From the NCBI RefSeq assembly GCF_014529535.1, contig NW_023503608.1, positions 2,914,001-2,978,000 of the forward strand: DNA of 64,000 bases, written 5' to 3'. This document shows, in pieces, positions 24,342-34,951 of the stretch. How positions within the stretch are numbered: position 1 is the stretch's first letter; every line of letters starts with the position of its first letter. The position numbers and the translations under genes were made by a program. Below the pieces are notes generated by a model, which did no database searches, was not told the DNA's origin, and saw only the letters and a list, made by a program, of their open reading frames with translations. This stretch comes from Bradysia coprophila (Eukaryota > Arthropoda > Insecta > Diptera > Sciaridae).

Positions 24342-26231
24342 TTACGAGGATTCGTCTGACGTTTCAGCCCTCGTTTCAGCCTGATCCGATTTATTCTGTG
24401 CCGCTAATGTGTTGGTTCTATCTCTGGTCCATTCTTCCAAGTGCATCTTCTTGCGATGTGAATACATGTTCGCATTCGATTTGAATTTCTTGTCGCAGTA
24501 CTGACAATCGTACAAATATTCGCCCGTGTGAATTGCTGTGTGCTCCTAGAAGCGTTGTAATCGATTAATTATGCGCAATTACATCAAGTTTGGTAAAGTT
24601 ACCTTTAAGCCTTTAGGTGTTTTGAATGTTTTGTCGCAAAATGTGCACTGGTGTCTTTTCGTGCCATGAGCACGCTGAATATGACCACTTAATGCAGGTC
24701 TGTTTGGTACGACTCTGTCGCAAATAGGACAATTGACTGGCTCACAGTTTGACGACTGGGGACACCGTTTCAAGTGTTTACGTAGACTCAGTTCGTGTTT
24801 CAGCCTGTAAACATTTGCGTTAGCAAACCAAATACCCATTTCGTTAATAATCTGATTCCTTACCAAGCACCGCACATCTCGCACTGAGCTTTCGTCGTCG
24901 TTGAATGTTCGGACATGATGTGACATTTGAGTAGTTGCTTCGTCTTAAATCGACGAGCGCATATCTCACATACATGCTCCAGCGAAAACTCATGAACACT
25001 TCGAATGTGAGAGGCCAACGATATAGGAGATCGAAAACTGAAATCGAAATTCAGAATAACTTCAGTTAGTTTGGGGCTAGCTAGAACACCCAAAAGACTT
25101 ACGTCTTACTACATTTTTCACAAGGCAACATTTCACCCGTAACCGACAAGTGAATATTTTGCACATGAACCCTCAGCGAACCTGCCTTCGTGAAACTACT
25201 GTTGCATAAGCTACATTTATGAGGACGTAAATTAAGTGGCACATGATTGTCGGCGTGAGTTTTGAGTGCTTGTCGGTCCTTGAAAATTCTATCACACTGA
25301 TCACACTGATATGCGTCTGGATTGATGTGAAAGCGGATATGACCCAATATTTGGTAACGACGATGGTACTTGTTCCCACAACACATTAGATATCCACTTT
25401 TATCGTGAACACTGCGATAATGGTCTCTGGCATTCGTCAAACTTTCAAATTTGATGTCTTCGGTACAGATTTCGCATTTCATTGTGAAAAAATCACGGAT
25501 CTGAGCGTCTTGTTGCGCTATTTTTGAAAGCCTAATAGATCTTGAGTCTTGTGTCTCAGTATTTAGTGTCGATGTAGTGCTGACATCTCCAATGTCGTAG
25601 TACGTCGATTTTTTATTTAACGGCTGGTCATCCTCGTCTGAGGTCTGCGAATTTTCACCTAAAAATTCATTTTGAGCTACATTTGGAATCACAGACCTGA
25701 AACAACCAAAATTACTTTCGCCAAGATTGTAGCCATCATTGTAGCCAAAGGCATTGTCCTCGCAGTTTTCTTCTTTGGTTTCTAACAGATGAGGTGTTTG
25801 AGCTGGAGGGTCTGGTTCTTCCTGCTTCACTATATACAGGTCCGTGTAAGATTCATGGTTCATTTGCTCCTCGGTTGGACTTTCAATTCGTTCTTGCTTT
25901 ATTGAATTGATCAAGGCATTTGAACTGCTATAGTTTCCGTGTCGGATCTCCACTCTTTTATAGAAGTGGTGAAACGTTTTGGTTTGTATCCAACAAATTT
26001 CGCACAGCCACTGCGGCATGCCATCATCTTTGTCAACCTACGGAAAATAAGGTTCATCCTATTTTGTGATAGTTTTTGACAAACGGAAAATAACGCAATA
26101 CATACCTGGAACCAGAAATGTTTGATCAAAATCGATGGGATTGTCGAGTTTTGAGGGTTTTCGAAAATATTTAACATTTCATCGCTCGATTCGAGACACA
26201 AACGACAAAGTTTTGTTGACATTGAATCCAT
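24342..26231 (-). CDS. ZF-C: ZAD-C2H2 zinc-finger protein
   Basis: Five exons: 26231-26106, 26037-25103 (exons 2 and 3 fused), 25037-24864, 24804-24603 and 24545-24342; 546 residues. ZAD as in ZF-B, with an identical N-terminus after the first residues. The fused exon contains 57 bp at 25659-25715 that still look like an intron (GTAATT...TTTTTAG) but are open and a multiple of three, so either splicing or retention keeps the frame. Ten fingers follow; finger 4 ([19 protein letters not shown]) and finger 6 ([19 protein letters not shown]) differ from ZF-B and ZF-D. The linker and C-terminal tail ([12 protein letters not shown]) match ZF-D instead. AATAAA lies just past the stop. Confidence 0.92.
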
Positions 26232-26916
26232 TGCTATTGGAATCGAAATTGTTCGTTGGTTTAACTCGAATGGTGGAGTAGTCCAATGGACCGTATTCAG
26301 ACAGGTTCAATATTTTCACAGTTGCTTAAAAGTTAAGCTTCCTCTTAAAACGAATATTTTATTTAGTCGATGTCTAGTTTCACCTCAAAATAAAATTTCA
26401 CATTCAGACATTTGACTAGTTATTTACTTGTAATGTCAACAGCCTTCATCAGACAATTTCCAAATTTAGCGCGAACCGTTTGAAATTTCTTACACTTTAG
26501 CATCACATTAATTACGTTCGTCCTGTTGTGTTATTTTCATATTCAAGGTTATATGTTATATTAGTTCGATCAGGATTTTCTTTTAAAAAAATGTTAAGTC
26601 TTCTGCTAGTGTAATGCTTGTGAACACAATCTACCTGTTTGGCAAGAACACAGTTTATTTTTGTACCCAAAATTATCAAAAATGTGTAAGATCTGATATG
26701 TTAAGTCTCTTTGATATGCAGGCAGATTGGCAAATCGTTCTTTAAAATTAATTTAATTTTCAAAAACAAAACTTATTCGCGCTGAAAAAAGAAGACTAAA
26801 ATCTGCACTTTATATCGCCTGTCATACTATGTTTACAATCGTAAAGATTCGACAAAACGAAGCGGAGAAGAAAAGTTAAAATTTTATTGAAAAAGGACTG
26901 TGATTGAAGAAAGGAA
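26232..26916. other. Divergent spacer between ZF-C (-) and SBDS (+)
   Basis: Should hold both promoters. AT-rich; no structured repeat or further gene seen. The SBDS start is taken at the ATG at 26917. Confidence 0.5.
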
Positions 26917-27753
26917 ATGTCTAAAGTAATTGCACCTACAAATGAAATATCAGTGGTTCGTCTTAAGAAGTGTGGTAAACGCTTCGAAGTCGCCTGCCAC
27001 AAAGACAACCTTTTGTCGTGGAGAAACAACATGTAAGCATTGCTAATTTGTAAACAAACCTTTTATACAGTACAGAGGACTTTGAACAAACTGTGATTTC
27101 ATTTTCACAGTGAAAAAGATATTGACGACGTTCTGCGATCACGGAAAGTGTTTCTCAATGTGTCCAAACGACAAATGGCTAAAAACACCGATTTAATGGC
27201 AGCATTCAACACAGACAATGTTGATGCAATTTGCAAGGAAATCTTGGAAAAAGGCGAGCTTCAAGTGACGGAAAGAGAACGTCACTCACAATCAGATTCG
27301 CTGTTCAAGGACATAGCCACCAACATATCCAATGAATGTGTGAATTCCGAAACCAAATGTCCGTACACTGTAGAGATGATCGAACAAGCATTGAAAGACA
27401 TCCGATTCTCAGTGAAACCGCATCAGACTGTTGCACAGCAGACAATCGAAGCTACGTCGCTGTTGAAGAAGAGTATTCCAATCGAGCGAACCAACATGCG
27501 AATTAAAATAGCCATTTGCGGTAAGGATGCTAAGAAGATGAAAGATAAAATTGTTCAGCATTGTAGCAAGGTGGAGGAAGAGAGTTGGAATAGTGGCAAT
27601 CTGACACTGGTTGGAATAATCGTTCCCGGTAGTCTGAGGATAATAAGCGACATCATTTCCGCAGACTCTAAGGGCACTGGAAAACTGGACGTCTTAATTT
27701 TAACAGAAACAGATGTAATTGATGACGAGGCGGTGGAGGTGACGGAAGAATAA
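26917..27753 (+). CDS. Sbds: SBDS ribosome maturation factor
   Basis: Two exons (26917-27032, 27111-27753), 252 residues, close to the 250 usual for the family. Recognisable blocks: VVRLKKCGKRFEVAC, DNLLSWRNNI, LNVSKRQMAK, ICKEILEKGELQVTERERH, FKDIATNISNECVN, CPYTVEMIEQALKDI and IPIERTNMRIKIAI. SBDS acts with the GTPase EFL1 to release eIF6 from the cytoplasmic 60S ribosomal subunit. About five residues usually present between TNQI and VVR are absent here, at the start of the N-terminal domain, and the third domain is quite diverged, so a diverged paralogue is possible. It is transcribed against the zinc-finger genes on both sides. An in-frame open stretch of 98 codons follows its stop. Confidence 0.93.
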
Positions 27754-28050
27754 ATTAATTTCGTTTTTGGATTTTATCTGAGCTGTTATCCACAAAACCA
27801 AAACTACAACAACGGCCATATACCGCAACGAGTCCTGGAAAAAAAACTTTCGACAATTGCTCGAACAGCTTCAAAGTCTGTACACGATCGTCTGATCAAA
27901 GCTCGTGAAATAGCTCCAAATCTCATCACTGGCACGAATACAAGTACGAGGCGAAACTGTTTTCATGAGAATCCAACAGATGAAAATCTTACCTCCTGCA
28001 TTACTGCACAAAAAATTATCGAAGTAGTGAAGCAGCTAGTGAACTACTGA
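27754..28050 (+). other. 98-codon open frame directly after and in frame with the SBDS stop
   Basis: After the SBDS TAA (27751-27753) the same frame stays open for 98 codons to a TGA at 28048. It has no ATG of its own. Its content looks protein-like (CYPQNQNYNNGHIPQRVLEK, then LSTIARTASKSVHDRLIKAR, EIAPNLITGTN, AQKIIEVVKQLVNY). I do not recognise it. It could be a readthrough extension, a remnant of another gene's exon, or chance. Confidence 0.4.
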
Positions 28051-28272
28051 TGACAATGAATGTAGCAGTAGAAGTAGCAGGAGTTATTGTTGCAAAGATA
28101 GTCGCGGCAGTAGGTAGAGTTCGGGTCGAAATTTTGATTCGCAATCCTTTTCGTTTTAAAATTGTTGATAATGTTTAAGGGGATAAAAAGATAGAGTATC
28201 GGAACCAACTGCACGATTGCTAATAAAACAGCCTCTTTTCGTCTAGATCTTCATTCGACATCTTTTCTTTAT

Positions 28273-30107
28273 TCATCCATTCGCAACCTCTGTGGATTCA
28301 ACGTGATCCGATTTATTCTGTGCCGCTAATGTGTTGGTTCTATCTCTGGTCCATTCTTCCAAGTGCATCTTCTTGCGATGTGAATACATGTTCGCATTCG
28401 ATTTGAATTTCTTGTCGCAGTACGGACAATCGTATAAATATTCGCCCGTGTGAATTGCTGTGTGTTCCTAGAAGCGTTGTAATCGATTAATTATGCGCAG
28501 TGACGTCGAGTTTGGTAAAATTACCTTCAAGCTTGTAGGTGTGTTGAATATTTTGTCGCAAAATGTGCACTGATGTCTTTTTGTTCCATGAGCACGCCTA
28601 ATATGGCTACCTAATGCAGGTCTGTTTGGTACCACTTTGTCACAAATAGAACAACTAACTGGCTCGCAGTTTGACGACTGGGGACAACGTTTCAAGTGTT
28701 TACGTAGACTCATTGCATGTTTCAGCCTGTAAACGTTTGCGTTAGCAATCAAAATCCTCATTTCGTTAATAATCTGATTCCTTACCAAGCACCGCACATC
28801 TCACACTGAGCTTTAGTTGTCGTTGAGTGTTTGAAGAAGATGTGACTTTGGAGCCGTTGCTTCGATTTGAATCGACAAGCGCATATGTCACATACGTGTT
28901 CCAGCGAAAACTCATGAACACATCGAATGTGAGCGACCAACGACGTGGACGACCGAAAACTGAAATCGAAGTGAAGAGTAATTTGAGTTAGTTTGAGTTT
29001 AACTAGAACAGCCACATAGGAGCTTACGTCTTACTGCATTTTTCACACGGGAACATTTCACCCGTAACCGATGAGTGAACATTTCGCACATGAACCTTCA
29101 ATGAGGCTGCCTTCATAAAACTACCGCCACATATGCTACATTCGTGAGCACGTAAATTAAGTTGTCCATGATTGTCGGTGTGAGTTTTGAGTGCTTGTTT
29201 GTCCTTAAAACTTTTGTCACACTGATCACATCGATATGCGTCTGGATTGATGTGAAAACCGATGTGATCCAATACTGTGCAACGACGATAGTACTTGTTC
29301 CCACAACACCTTAGATATCCACTTTTATTGTGAACGCTGCGATAATGATCCCGTACTTTCCTCAATGTTTCAAATTTGATGTCTTCCGTGCAGATTTCAC
29401 ATTTCAAAGTGAAAAAATCACGGATCTGAGCGTCTTGTTGCGCTATGTTTAAAGCACTACGTGACTTCGAGTCTTGAGTTTCAGTATTTAGTGACGATGT
29501 TCCGGCTGCTGCAGCGCTTTTCGCTTTTTTATTGAACGGCTGGTCATCGTCGTCTGAGGTCCCGCCATTTTCACCTAAACTTTCATCAAAACTGTTGTAA
29601 GCTTCGACATAAGCATCGTAATCACAATTTTCTGTTTTAGTGACAAACAGATCAGGCATTTGTGCTGGAGGTTCTGGTTCCTCCTGCTTCACTATATACA
29701 AGTCCGTGTAAGATTCATGGTTTACTTGCGCCTCGGTTGGACTTTCGCTTCGTTCCTGCTTTATTGAATTGATCTTGACCAAGGCATTTGAACGACAATA
29801 GTTTCCGTGGCGGATCTCCACTCTCTTATAGAAATGGTGAAAGGTTTTGATTTGTATCCAGCAAATTTCGCACAGCCACTGCGGCATGCCATCATCTTTG
29901 TCAACCTACGGAAATCAGGGTTCTCTTAGTGGTAGTGTTTCTCATCACAAACGAAACCTCACACAATACCGACTTACATACCTGGAACCAGAAATGTTTG
30001 ATCAAAATCGATGGGATTGTCGAGTTTTGAGGGTTTTCGAAAATATTTAACATTTCGTCACTGGATTCGAGACACAAACGACAAAGTTTTGTTGACATTG
30101 AATCCAT
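28273..30107 (-). CDS. ZF-D: ZAD-C2H2 zinc-finger protein
   Basis: Five exons: 30107-29982, 29905-29028, 28959-28786, 28726-28525 and 28467-28273; 524 residues. ZAD is almost identical to ZF-C. In the fused second exon the old intron is reduced to GTTTAG (29575-29580), only the splice-site letters, read as two codons. Ten fingers: finger 4 ([19 protein letters not shown]) and finger 6 match ZF-B, while linker and C-terminus match ZF-C, so the gene is a mosaic. The acidic linker includes [10 protein letters not shown]. The stop is followed at once by ATAAAG, giving TGAATAAA. SBDS lies downstream in the opposite orientation. Confidence 0.92.
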
Positions 30108-30470
30108 TGTTATTGGAATCGAAATTGTGCGTTGGTATGACTTGAATTGGGGTAGTCCAATGGACCGTATTTAGCCAGGTTCAATATTATCTTAATCACT
30201 TAAAATTTCAGCCTCGTCTTAACGTAACAACTTTTTTGACCGATTTTTAATGTCTAGTTTAGTTAAGTTTAAAAAAATTTCTATAATTTCCATTGTGAAG
30301 TCAGCTACACATTTATCTGTCATTAGCTTCGTCTATTGAATAATTTTTGTGTCTCTTTCCGAAGTTCGCACGAACAGTTTCAAATTTTTTTCATGCTTCG
30401 GGGCCGAAAATGAGGGCAATTTTTCGAATTTTCTCGGGTTTCCGGCCCTCTGCATGAAAACTTACATGTG

Positions 30471-30587
30471 CACCTGTTTGGGACGGTTGATTTAAGGCAC
30501 TTTCGCTTGTAAGCCTCACTTCGTTCGGCCTACAATCCGCGAAATTGCCTAAAATCAATCGTCCAAAACAGGTACACAAATAACCAT
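30471..30587. repeat. Hairpin-forming repeat
   Basis: CACCTGTTTGGGACGGTTGATTTAAGGCA is mirrored by the inverse of TACCTGTTTTGGACGATTGATTTTAGGC after a loop of about 55 bases. The block sits beside a second inverted pair built on GGGGCCGAAAATGAGGGC / GGTTTCCGGCCCTC. Confidence 0.65.
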
Positions 30588-31024
30588 TACACTTTTGTAT
30601 TGTACGACTTTTCAAGTATGCCAGTTGCATTCTTCGCATATTTTTGCACCCTGAATTTCGTCGTGAATCTCCAAATTGTATGGTGTCTATGCGATCTGAG
30701 GCCTAGCTTTTTTTTATATTAGGAACCTCCAAGAAGATCTGGTTATTTATTTCGCTTTCCGAGGCAGTCTATGGAAACTATTCGAATTTAAATGATAAAG
30801 AAAACTTGCATCGAACTACATCTATCGTTGACAAACGACTAAATTATTTTCATCAACTCATAAAATACGTGTAATCTCAGTTGTTACAGCTTTCCCAAAA
30901 TGAATTAATTATCTGATGTGGTCTTTCATTGAGGCACTCAAAGTTTCAATTAACAAAAAACCCTCGATCTTAATACAACCGACAAATTTCGTTACATTTT
31001 CAACCTTCATCATCTTCTCTATAT

Positions 31025-31106
31025 TCATCCATTCACAGTCTCTGTAGATTCAACGTGATCTGATTTATTCGGTCTCGTGAATGTGAATACATGTTCGCAT
31101 TCACGG
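31025..31106 (-). pseudogene. Relic of a ZAD-C2H2 gene C-terminus
   Basis: On the minus strand, GAATGCGAACATGTATTCAC (last finger of the array genes) is joined directly to CCGAATAAATCAGATCACGT, then TTGAATCTACAGAG and a TGA that matches the ZF-D terminus. About 60 bp between these parts, including the finger's histidines, are gone. It is closest to ZF-D. Confidence 0.8.
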
Positions 31107-31202
31107 CAATAATACTTTTTGCTTCTTCCTACTCTTCCACCACCTCCACAGTTTCAAATATAAGACGATCAGGACTAACTAGCACTAAGGGACAAACTTT
31201 CA

Positions 31203-31345
31203 TGCTCATTGACAGGGCCGGACTGGCTCAAAAAAGCCTTTTGGGGTGTTGTATGATCAAAACTTCCGAAAGGCCATTTGTTACCATTTATCCATACAAA
31301 ATCAAAGAGGCTCAAATGCCCATAGGGCCAGTTCGGGCCTGTCAT
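31203..31345. repeat. Short foldback of the GGCCGGACTGGC type
   Basis: TTGACAGGGCCGGACTGGCT (left) is mirrored by GGCCAGTTCGGGCCTGTCAT (right). A similar pair lies in an intron of ZF-E (37218-37345), and related words occur near 56510 and 62570, so this is probably a dispersed MITE family. Confidence 0.65.
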
Positions 31346-31529
31346 TGAATATTCGGTGGACTTAGCTCTAATAACTCTGGGAAGATCCATTTAGTGTAAT
31401 TTTTTCGTTCACAGGTTGTAAGAGGTCGAAGACATTTTGTTATTAAAAAGAAAAACCGATCGTTCGTGCTCTACGTGCTCAATTTATCATAAATTGTTTA
31501 CTACATACAGTCAAACCATACATGAGATA

Positions 31530-33365
31530 CTAATGCTTTTGCCTTATGTTCTTACGTTGCTTTTGCAAAGTGGTCTTACGTTTCGTTTCAAATTTGCTCC
31601 AAACAATTTCAGCCAGAAACACTATAGCGCTTCCAATCCACCCGTACACGATAAAAATAGGAACGTAATATTTTTCAGAACCGCGTTCGTCCACCACAGC
31701 TTCTTTCTCCGGGAAAAAATCTCGCTCCACAAATTCATAGTACGATTCATCCGCCCATTTCCAATACAGCCCTGCATTCATGACCCACTGAACATGTTCG
31801 TTGAAACAGTCTCTTAACGGACTATCGACCGGGGCGAGATAGGAAAAAACGGTCTTACTGATGGATCGAGTGGGTATGCGAAAACCTCGAATATTTAACC
31901 GTTTCTGATATTCCAACAGATTTCTAACTTTACTGCCTAAATAGACAAAACAGATCGATGTGTTAAAGGTCAGAATTTGGTGGAAAAATTCGTCAAGGCT
32001 AACGTAAGCCATTTTGTGACGCCAATCGATGTTCCACTTTTCTTTAAACTGCTCAAGCAATTGATCCATATTCTTTTTCGTCGGTACCATAACAGGAAAC
32101 GGTGAGCGTTCAATGTCAGCAAATGTATTCAGTTCTGGTTGATCCATAGGTCGCGTAAGATAGCTGGTCAGTATCGAAAGGAAAACGTTGATGTTGACAA
32201 ATCCAGCCAATGTTAGGGGTAAAATGATACAGGACTCTACACGGAACAATTTTCTATAATCAATGGTCAAGTTATCATTCATGAACAAGTTTAGAACATC
32301 AGCTGCGCTTTGAAATGGAAGCAATCGGTTACGTTTCATGTAACGAATCAAAGTCAGTGATGCAATTACTATTGGGATGGTTAACAGGGTCACAATAAAT
32401 GTACTGTCTTCTGAAAACGTTTGCAAATATGTCGTGAATTCAGAATACGGTAATGCACTGGGAACGATTATTACTACCGTGTCCATGTATATCGGGTAGA
32501 GATAAATTAATTGCCCTGCATGTGTTGTGAATGGTTGAATACCTAAGTCGATCGTACCATTCGAAACCAGATCCTTAATGTGATAACCATCATTTATTTG
32601 CATGAATTCAACCACCGTATAAGAAGCATTGATGACCTGAAAAACCGTTTGCCACAATTTCCCATCAGGACCGCCGAAATTCGGATTCCCTTCGGTATAA
32701 ATGAGTGAATTTATGTCGTTGTGTATAGCGATTCGCAAACGATGTTGTCGAAGATTGTAACAAATTTCCGGAAAATATTGGTCCATCGATTCACTGCCAG
32801 TTAGGTCGATCAATTCAAACATTCCGAATGGATTAAAAGTGTAGACGAAAAGGGTGTATTCTAAGCGAATGTCCTGCTGCAGTTCTGGATCACCTCGGTA
32901 CGCGACGAGAATGTTTAAGATGGACATATGCCAACACCATTGAAACATCTCCGTCAGTGCGTCACTTGTTGGAAATGCTTGTCGAAAGAACAGGCCAATT
33001 TTCACGTTCATATTCTCGCGTTGGTACTTCTTAATTTTGGTCAATAAAATTAAATTTCGTTGAAGATTTGTGCTCGTCAAGCAAATTATCATAAAAGTAT
33101 TCTTGCTCCTTCTGATTGGTCTAATTTTAATTTCGTCGGAAATCCCATTGATAACATACAGTGTTTGAGGAACAAGCGTCGGTGACGGTATAATGTTGGC
33201 TATTTCATCATTTGTTGGCGATTCTATTAAGATCAAATTGTGATCAAAGCTATAAAATCGGTTCAGTTTATTGATCAAATTCACTTCGTGAGAATGATCT
33301 TCGAATGCATCAACCAGAATGTACCAACTCAATAACGCCTCCAATAGAATGTAGAGTGGTGACAT
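31530..33365 (-). CDS. Divergent ionotropic receptor (IR family), intronless
   Basis: One open frame of 611 residues. The N-terminus is hydrophobic (LYILLEALLSWYILVDAF), a probable signal peptide. The ligand-binding S1 part includes RLRIAIHNDI, GPDGKLWQTVFQVIN and DLGIQPFTT. The first membrane helix is near residue 330-350 (FIVTLLTIPIVIASLTLIRYM). A pore/second helix region follows (ILPLTLAGFVNINVFLSILT SYLT, read with one extra gap here), and the last helix is near 585 (FIVYGWIGSAIVFLAEIVW). A basic tail ends the protein. This layout is that of insect IRs, chemosensory relatives of ionotropic glutamate receptors in dendritic membranes. The canonical glutamate-binding residues are not apparent, as usual for divergent IRs. 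It lies within the zinc-finger array on the same strand. Confidence 0.88.
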   Translation of the reverse strand: MSPLYILLEALLSWYILVDAFEDHSHEVNLINKLNRFYSFDHNLILIESPTNDEIANIIPSPTLVPQTLYVINGISDEIKIRPIRRSKNTFMIICLTSTNLQRNLILLTKIKKYQRENMNVKIGLFFRQAFPTSDALTEMFQWCWHMSILNILVAYRGDPELQQDIRLEYTLFVYTFNPFGMFELIDLTGSESMDQYFPEICYNLRQHRLRIAIHNDINSLIYTEGNPNFGGPDGKLWQTVFQVINASYTVVEFMQINDGYHIKDLVSNGTIDLGIQPFTTHAGQLIYLYPIYMDTVVIIVPSALPYSEFTTYLQTFSEDSTFIVTLLTIPIVIASLTLIRYMKRNRLLPFQSAADVLNLFMNDNLTIDYRKLFRVESCIILPLTLAGFVNINVFLSILTSYLTRPMDQPELNTFADIERSPFPVMVPTKKNMDQLLEQFKEKWNIDWRHKMAYVSLDEFFHQILTFNTSICFVYLGSKVRNLLEYQKRLNIRGFRIPTRSISKTVFSYLAPVDSPLRDCFNEHVQWVMNAGLYWKWADESYYEFVERDFFPEKEAVVDERGSEKYYVPIFIVYGWIGSAIVFLAEIVWSKFETKRKTTLQKQRKNIRQKH

Positions 33366-33924
33366 TTTGTTAACTTCCCTTAACTCTTCTTGTCGATGGT
33401 TATAGCAAAACTTGCGAGGGAGTCAACGAGAGTGATTGGTTTTATATAGTGCATGATACCCGATGCTAACACGTATCGAATTAATCACTAGGAATACTCT
33501 AGGGATATATACAAGGAAACCAAACTTAATATTAAAACAACATTATCGTCTGTCGGTGGGCGTGTTTTTAAGTAACAATAAGGAAAATTAACGCGATGTA
33601 AATTTAGATTAAAAAAGTAATGTAATAACGAATCACGAATCATATGTGTCATATGGCTGTTATATCAGATAAGAATAATAACCGAACCATTGAGTGCAGT
33701 GTTCTTCCAATTTCCTTTCGCCTCAATACTAAGTGAAATTCATTACTTTGTAGACTCATACCCTTCATAGCAAGCGAGTCTTGCACCTTTGACAGTGGTT
33801 TCTCACATTGGGGATGATTCATATGAAATTTAGTCTTTTAGCCTGTGACCACTCCCATTGCACTCGAAGCATTCGATAATCTGTAGAATATTTTTCCAGT
33901 GCAAATTCAATGCATTCAATCACA

Positions 33925-34226
33925 GTCACTAAATTAGCTGTCGCTATTGCTTCAGATTCTGCCTAATCCGATTTCCTGACGATATGATCTAACAAACGGT
34001 CTCTTTACCATTCTGCTATTTTCCAAAAGTCAGGATATGCCAATAAACCAGGCCTAAACTGGTCATACTCATACTGGAAGATGACATGAGAACTTTCCTT
34101 TATTTTCAAATTAACTGTTTTTAACGCCTTTTCGCACATTACAGAAGTAGGAAAACTGAAAACGTTATTATGTTGACCTACAACAATACAAAAATTACGT
34201 CGCGTTGTACGTCGTTCACCAACCAT
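33925..34226 (-). pseudogene. Decayed ZAD-C2H2 gene, C-terminal fingers
   Basis: The minus strand reads MCEKALKTVNLK, aligning to the CxxCDKAFKTxxxLK of finger 9. It then reads YEYDQFRP...YPDFWKIAEW, aligning to the last finger YxCxYCDxxFxS...YxHRKKAHLAEW with both cysteines and both histidines lost. A stop replaces the codon after W (TGGTAA against TGGTCA in ZF-E). RD and KSD*AESEAIATANLV then match the array's C-terminal tail. No upstream fingers or ZAD are recognisable. Confidence 0.72.
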
Positions 34227-34467
34227 TCATAGGCCAACAATGACGAATAATGAGATTCGGTGTCGATCACTTAATCAAATGAAGTAAAAGATTCGGTAGT
34301 TATGTTGGGTTGTGAACGGTCTACAAAAATGTTCTTGACATTGAATTTGGAATGGTGGTAGTGAAAAATAAGCAACATTAGTTTTGCCCCTGTCTTTCCT
34401 CTTTTTTCACTCGATGTAGTAGATTCGTTCAGACCCTTTGCGTAACCTACATTTGGACGGAAAAATA

Positions 34468-34764
34468 TTCGTTTTCTTGATGATTTCTGTGAATCAAAGT
34501 CTTTTTTTTTAAAAGTAAAACCATTAAAGCACGCAAAAATGTGTTACTTTTAAAGGAAGAATTGGTTTATGGGTGATAACTTATCTCACTTAGAGAAATC
34601 GGTGCAAATTACACAAATTTGCACAATCTGCAAAGGTTTCTCCAAGTGGGATAAGTTATCACCCATAAAACAATTTTTACTTTAAAAATAAAACATTTTT
34701 GAGTGCTTCAATGGTTTTACTTTTTCAAAAAAAAGATTTTGGTTCACAGAAATCATCAAAACGA
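34468..34764. mobile_element. Foldback element, about 295 bp
   Basis: The left arm TCGTTTTCTTGATGATTTCT, then GTAAAACCATT, GAATTGGTTTATGGGTGATA and ACTTATCTCACTTAGAGAAA is followed by a small loop and a near-perfect inverse arm ending AGAAATCATCAAAACGA. Nearly the whole element is arm, so the single strand would fold into one long hairpin. Confidence 0.85.
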
Positions 34765-34951
34765 GCCATCAGAACAGTCGGAGCGTTTGCTGCGACTGAG
34801 CCCCGTACAAACCCGTATATCTATTGCGTACGTGACCCTAGTGCGTCTGTCACCCTACTTTGACCGTAAGCCTATGCGCCGGTTAAAGTAGTTAAAGTAA
34901 AATTATTATGTAATGTGTACATCTTAGAAATTGCACATAGCGCAATTACGA

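Larger units (their letters stand above)
30108..31529. other. Spacer between ZF-D and the ionotropic receptor
   Basis: Contains the ZF-D promoter side, an inverted-repeat element at 30471-30587, a zinc-finger gene relic at 31025-31106, and a short foldback at 31203-31345. No intact gene seen. Confidence 0.6.
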
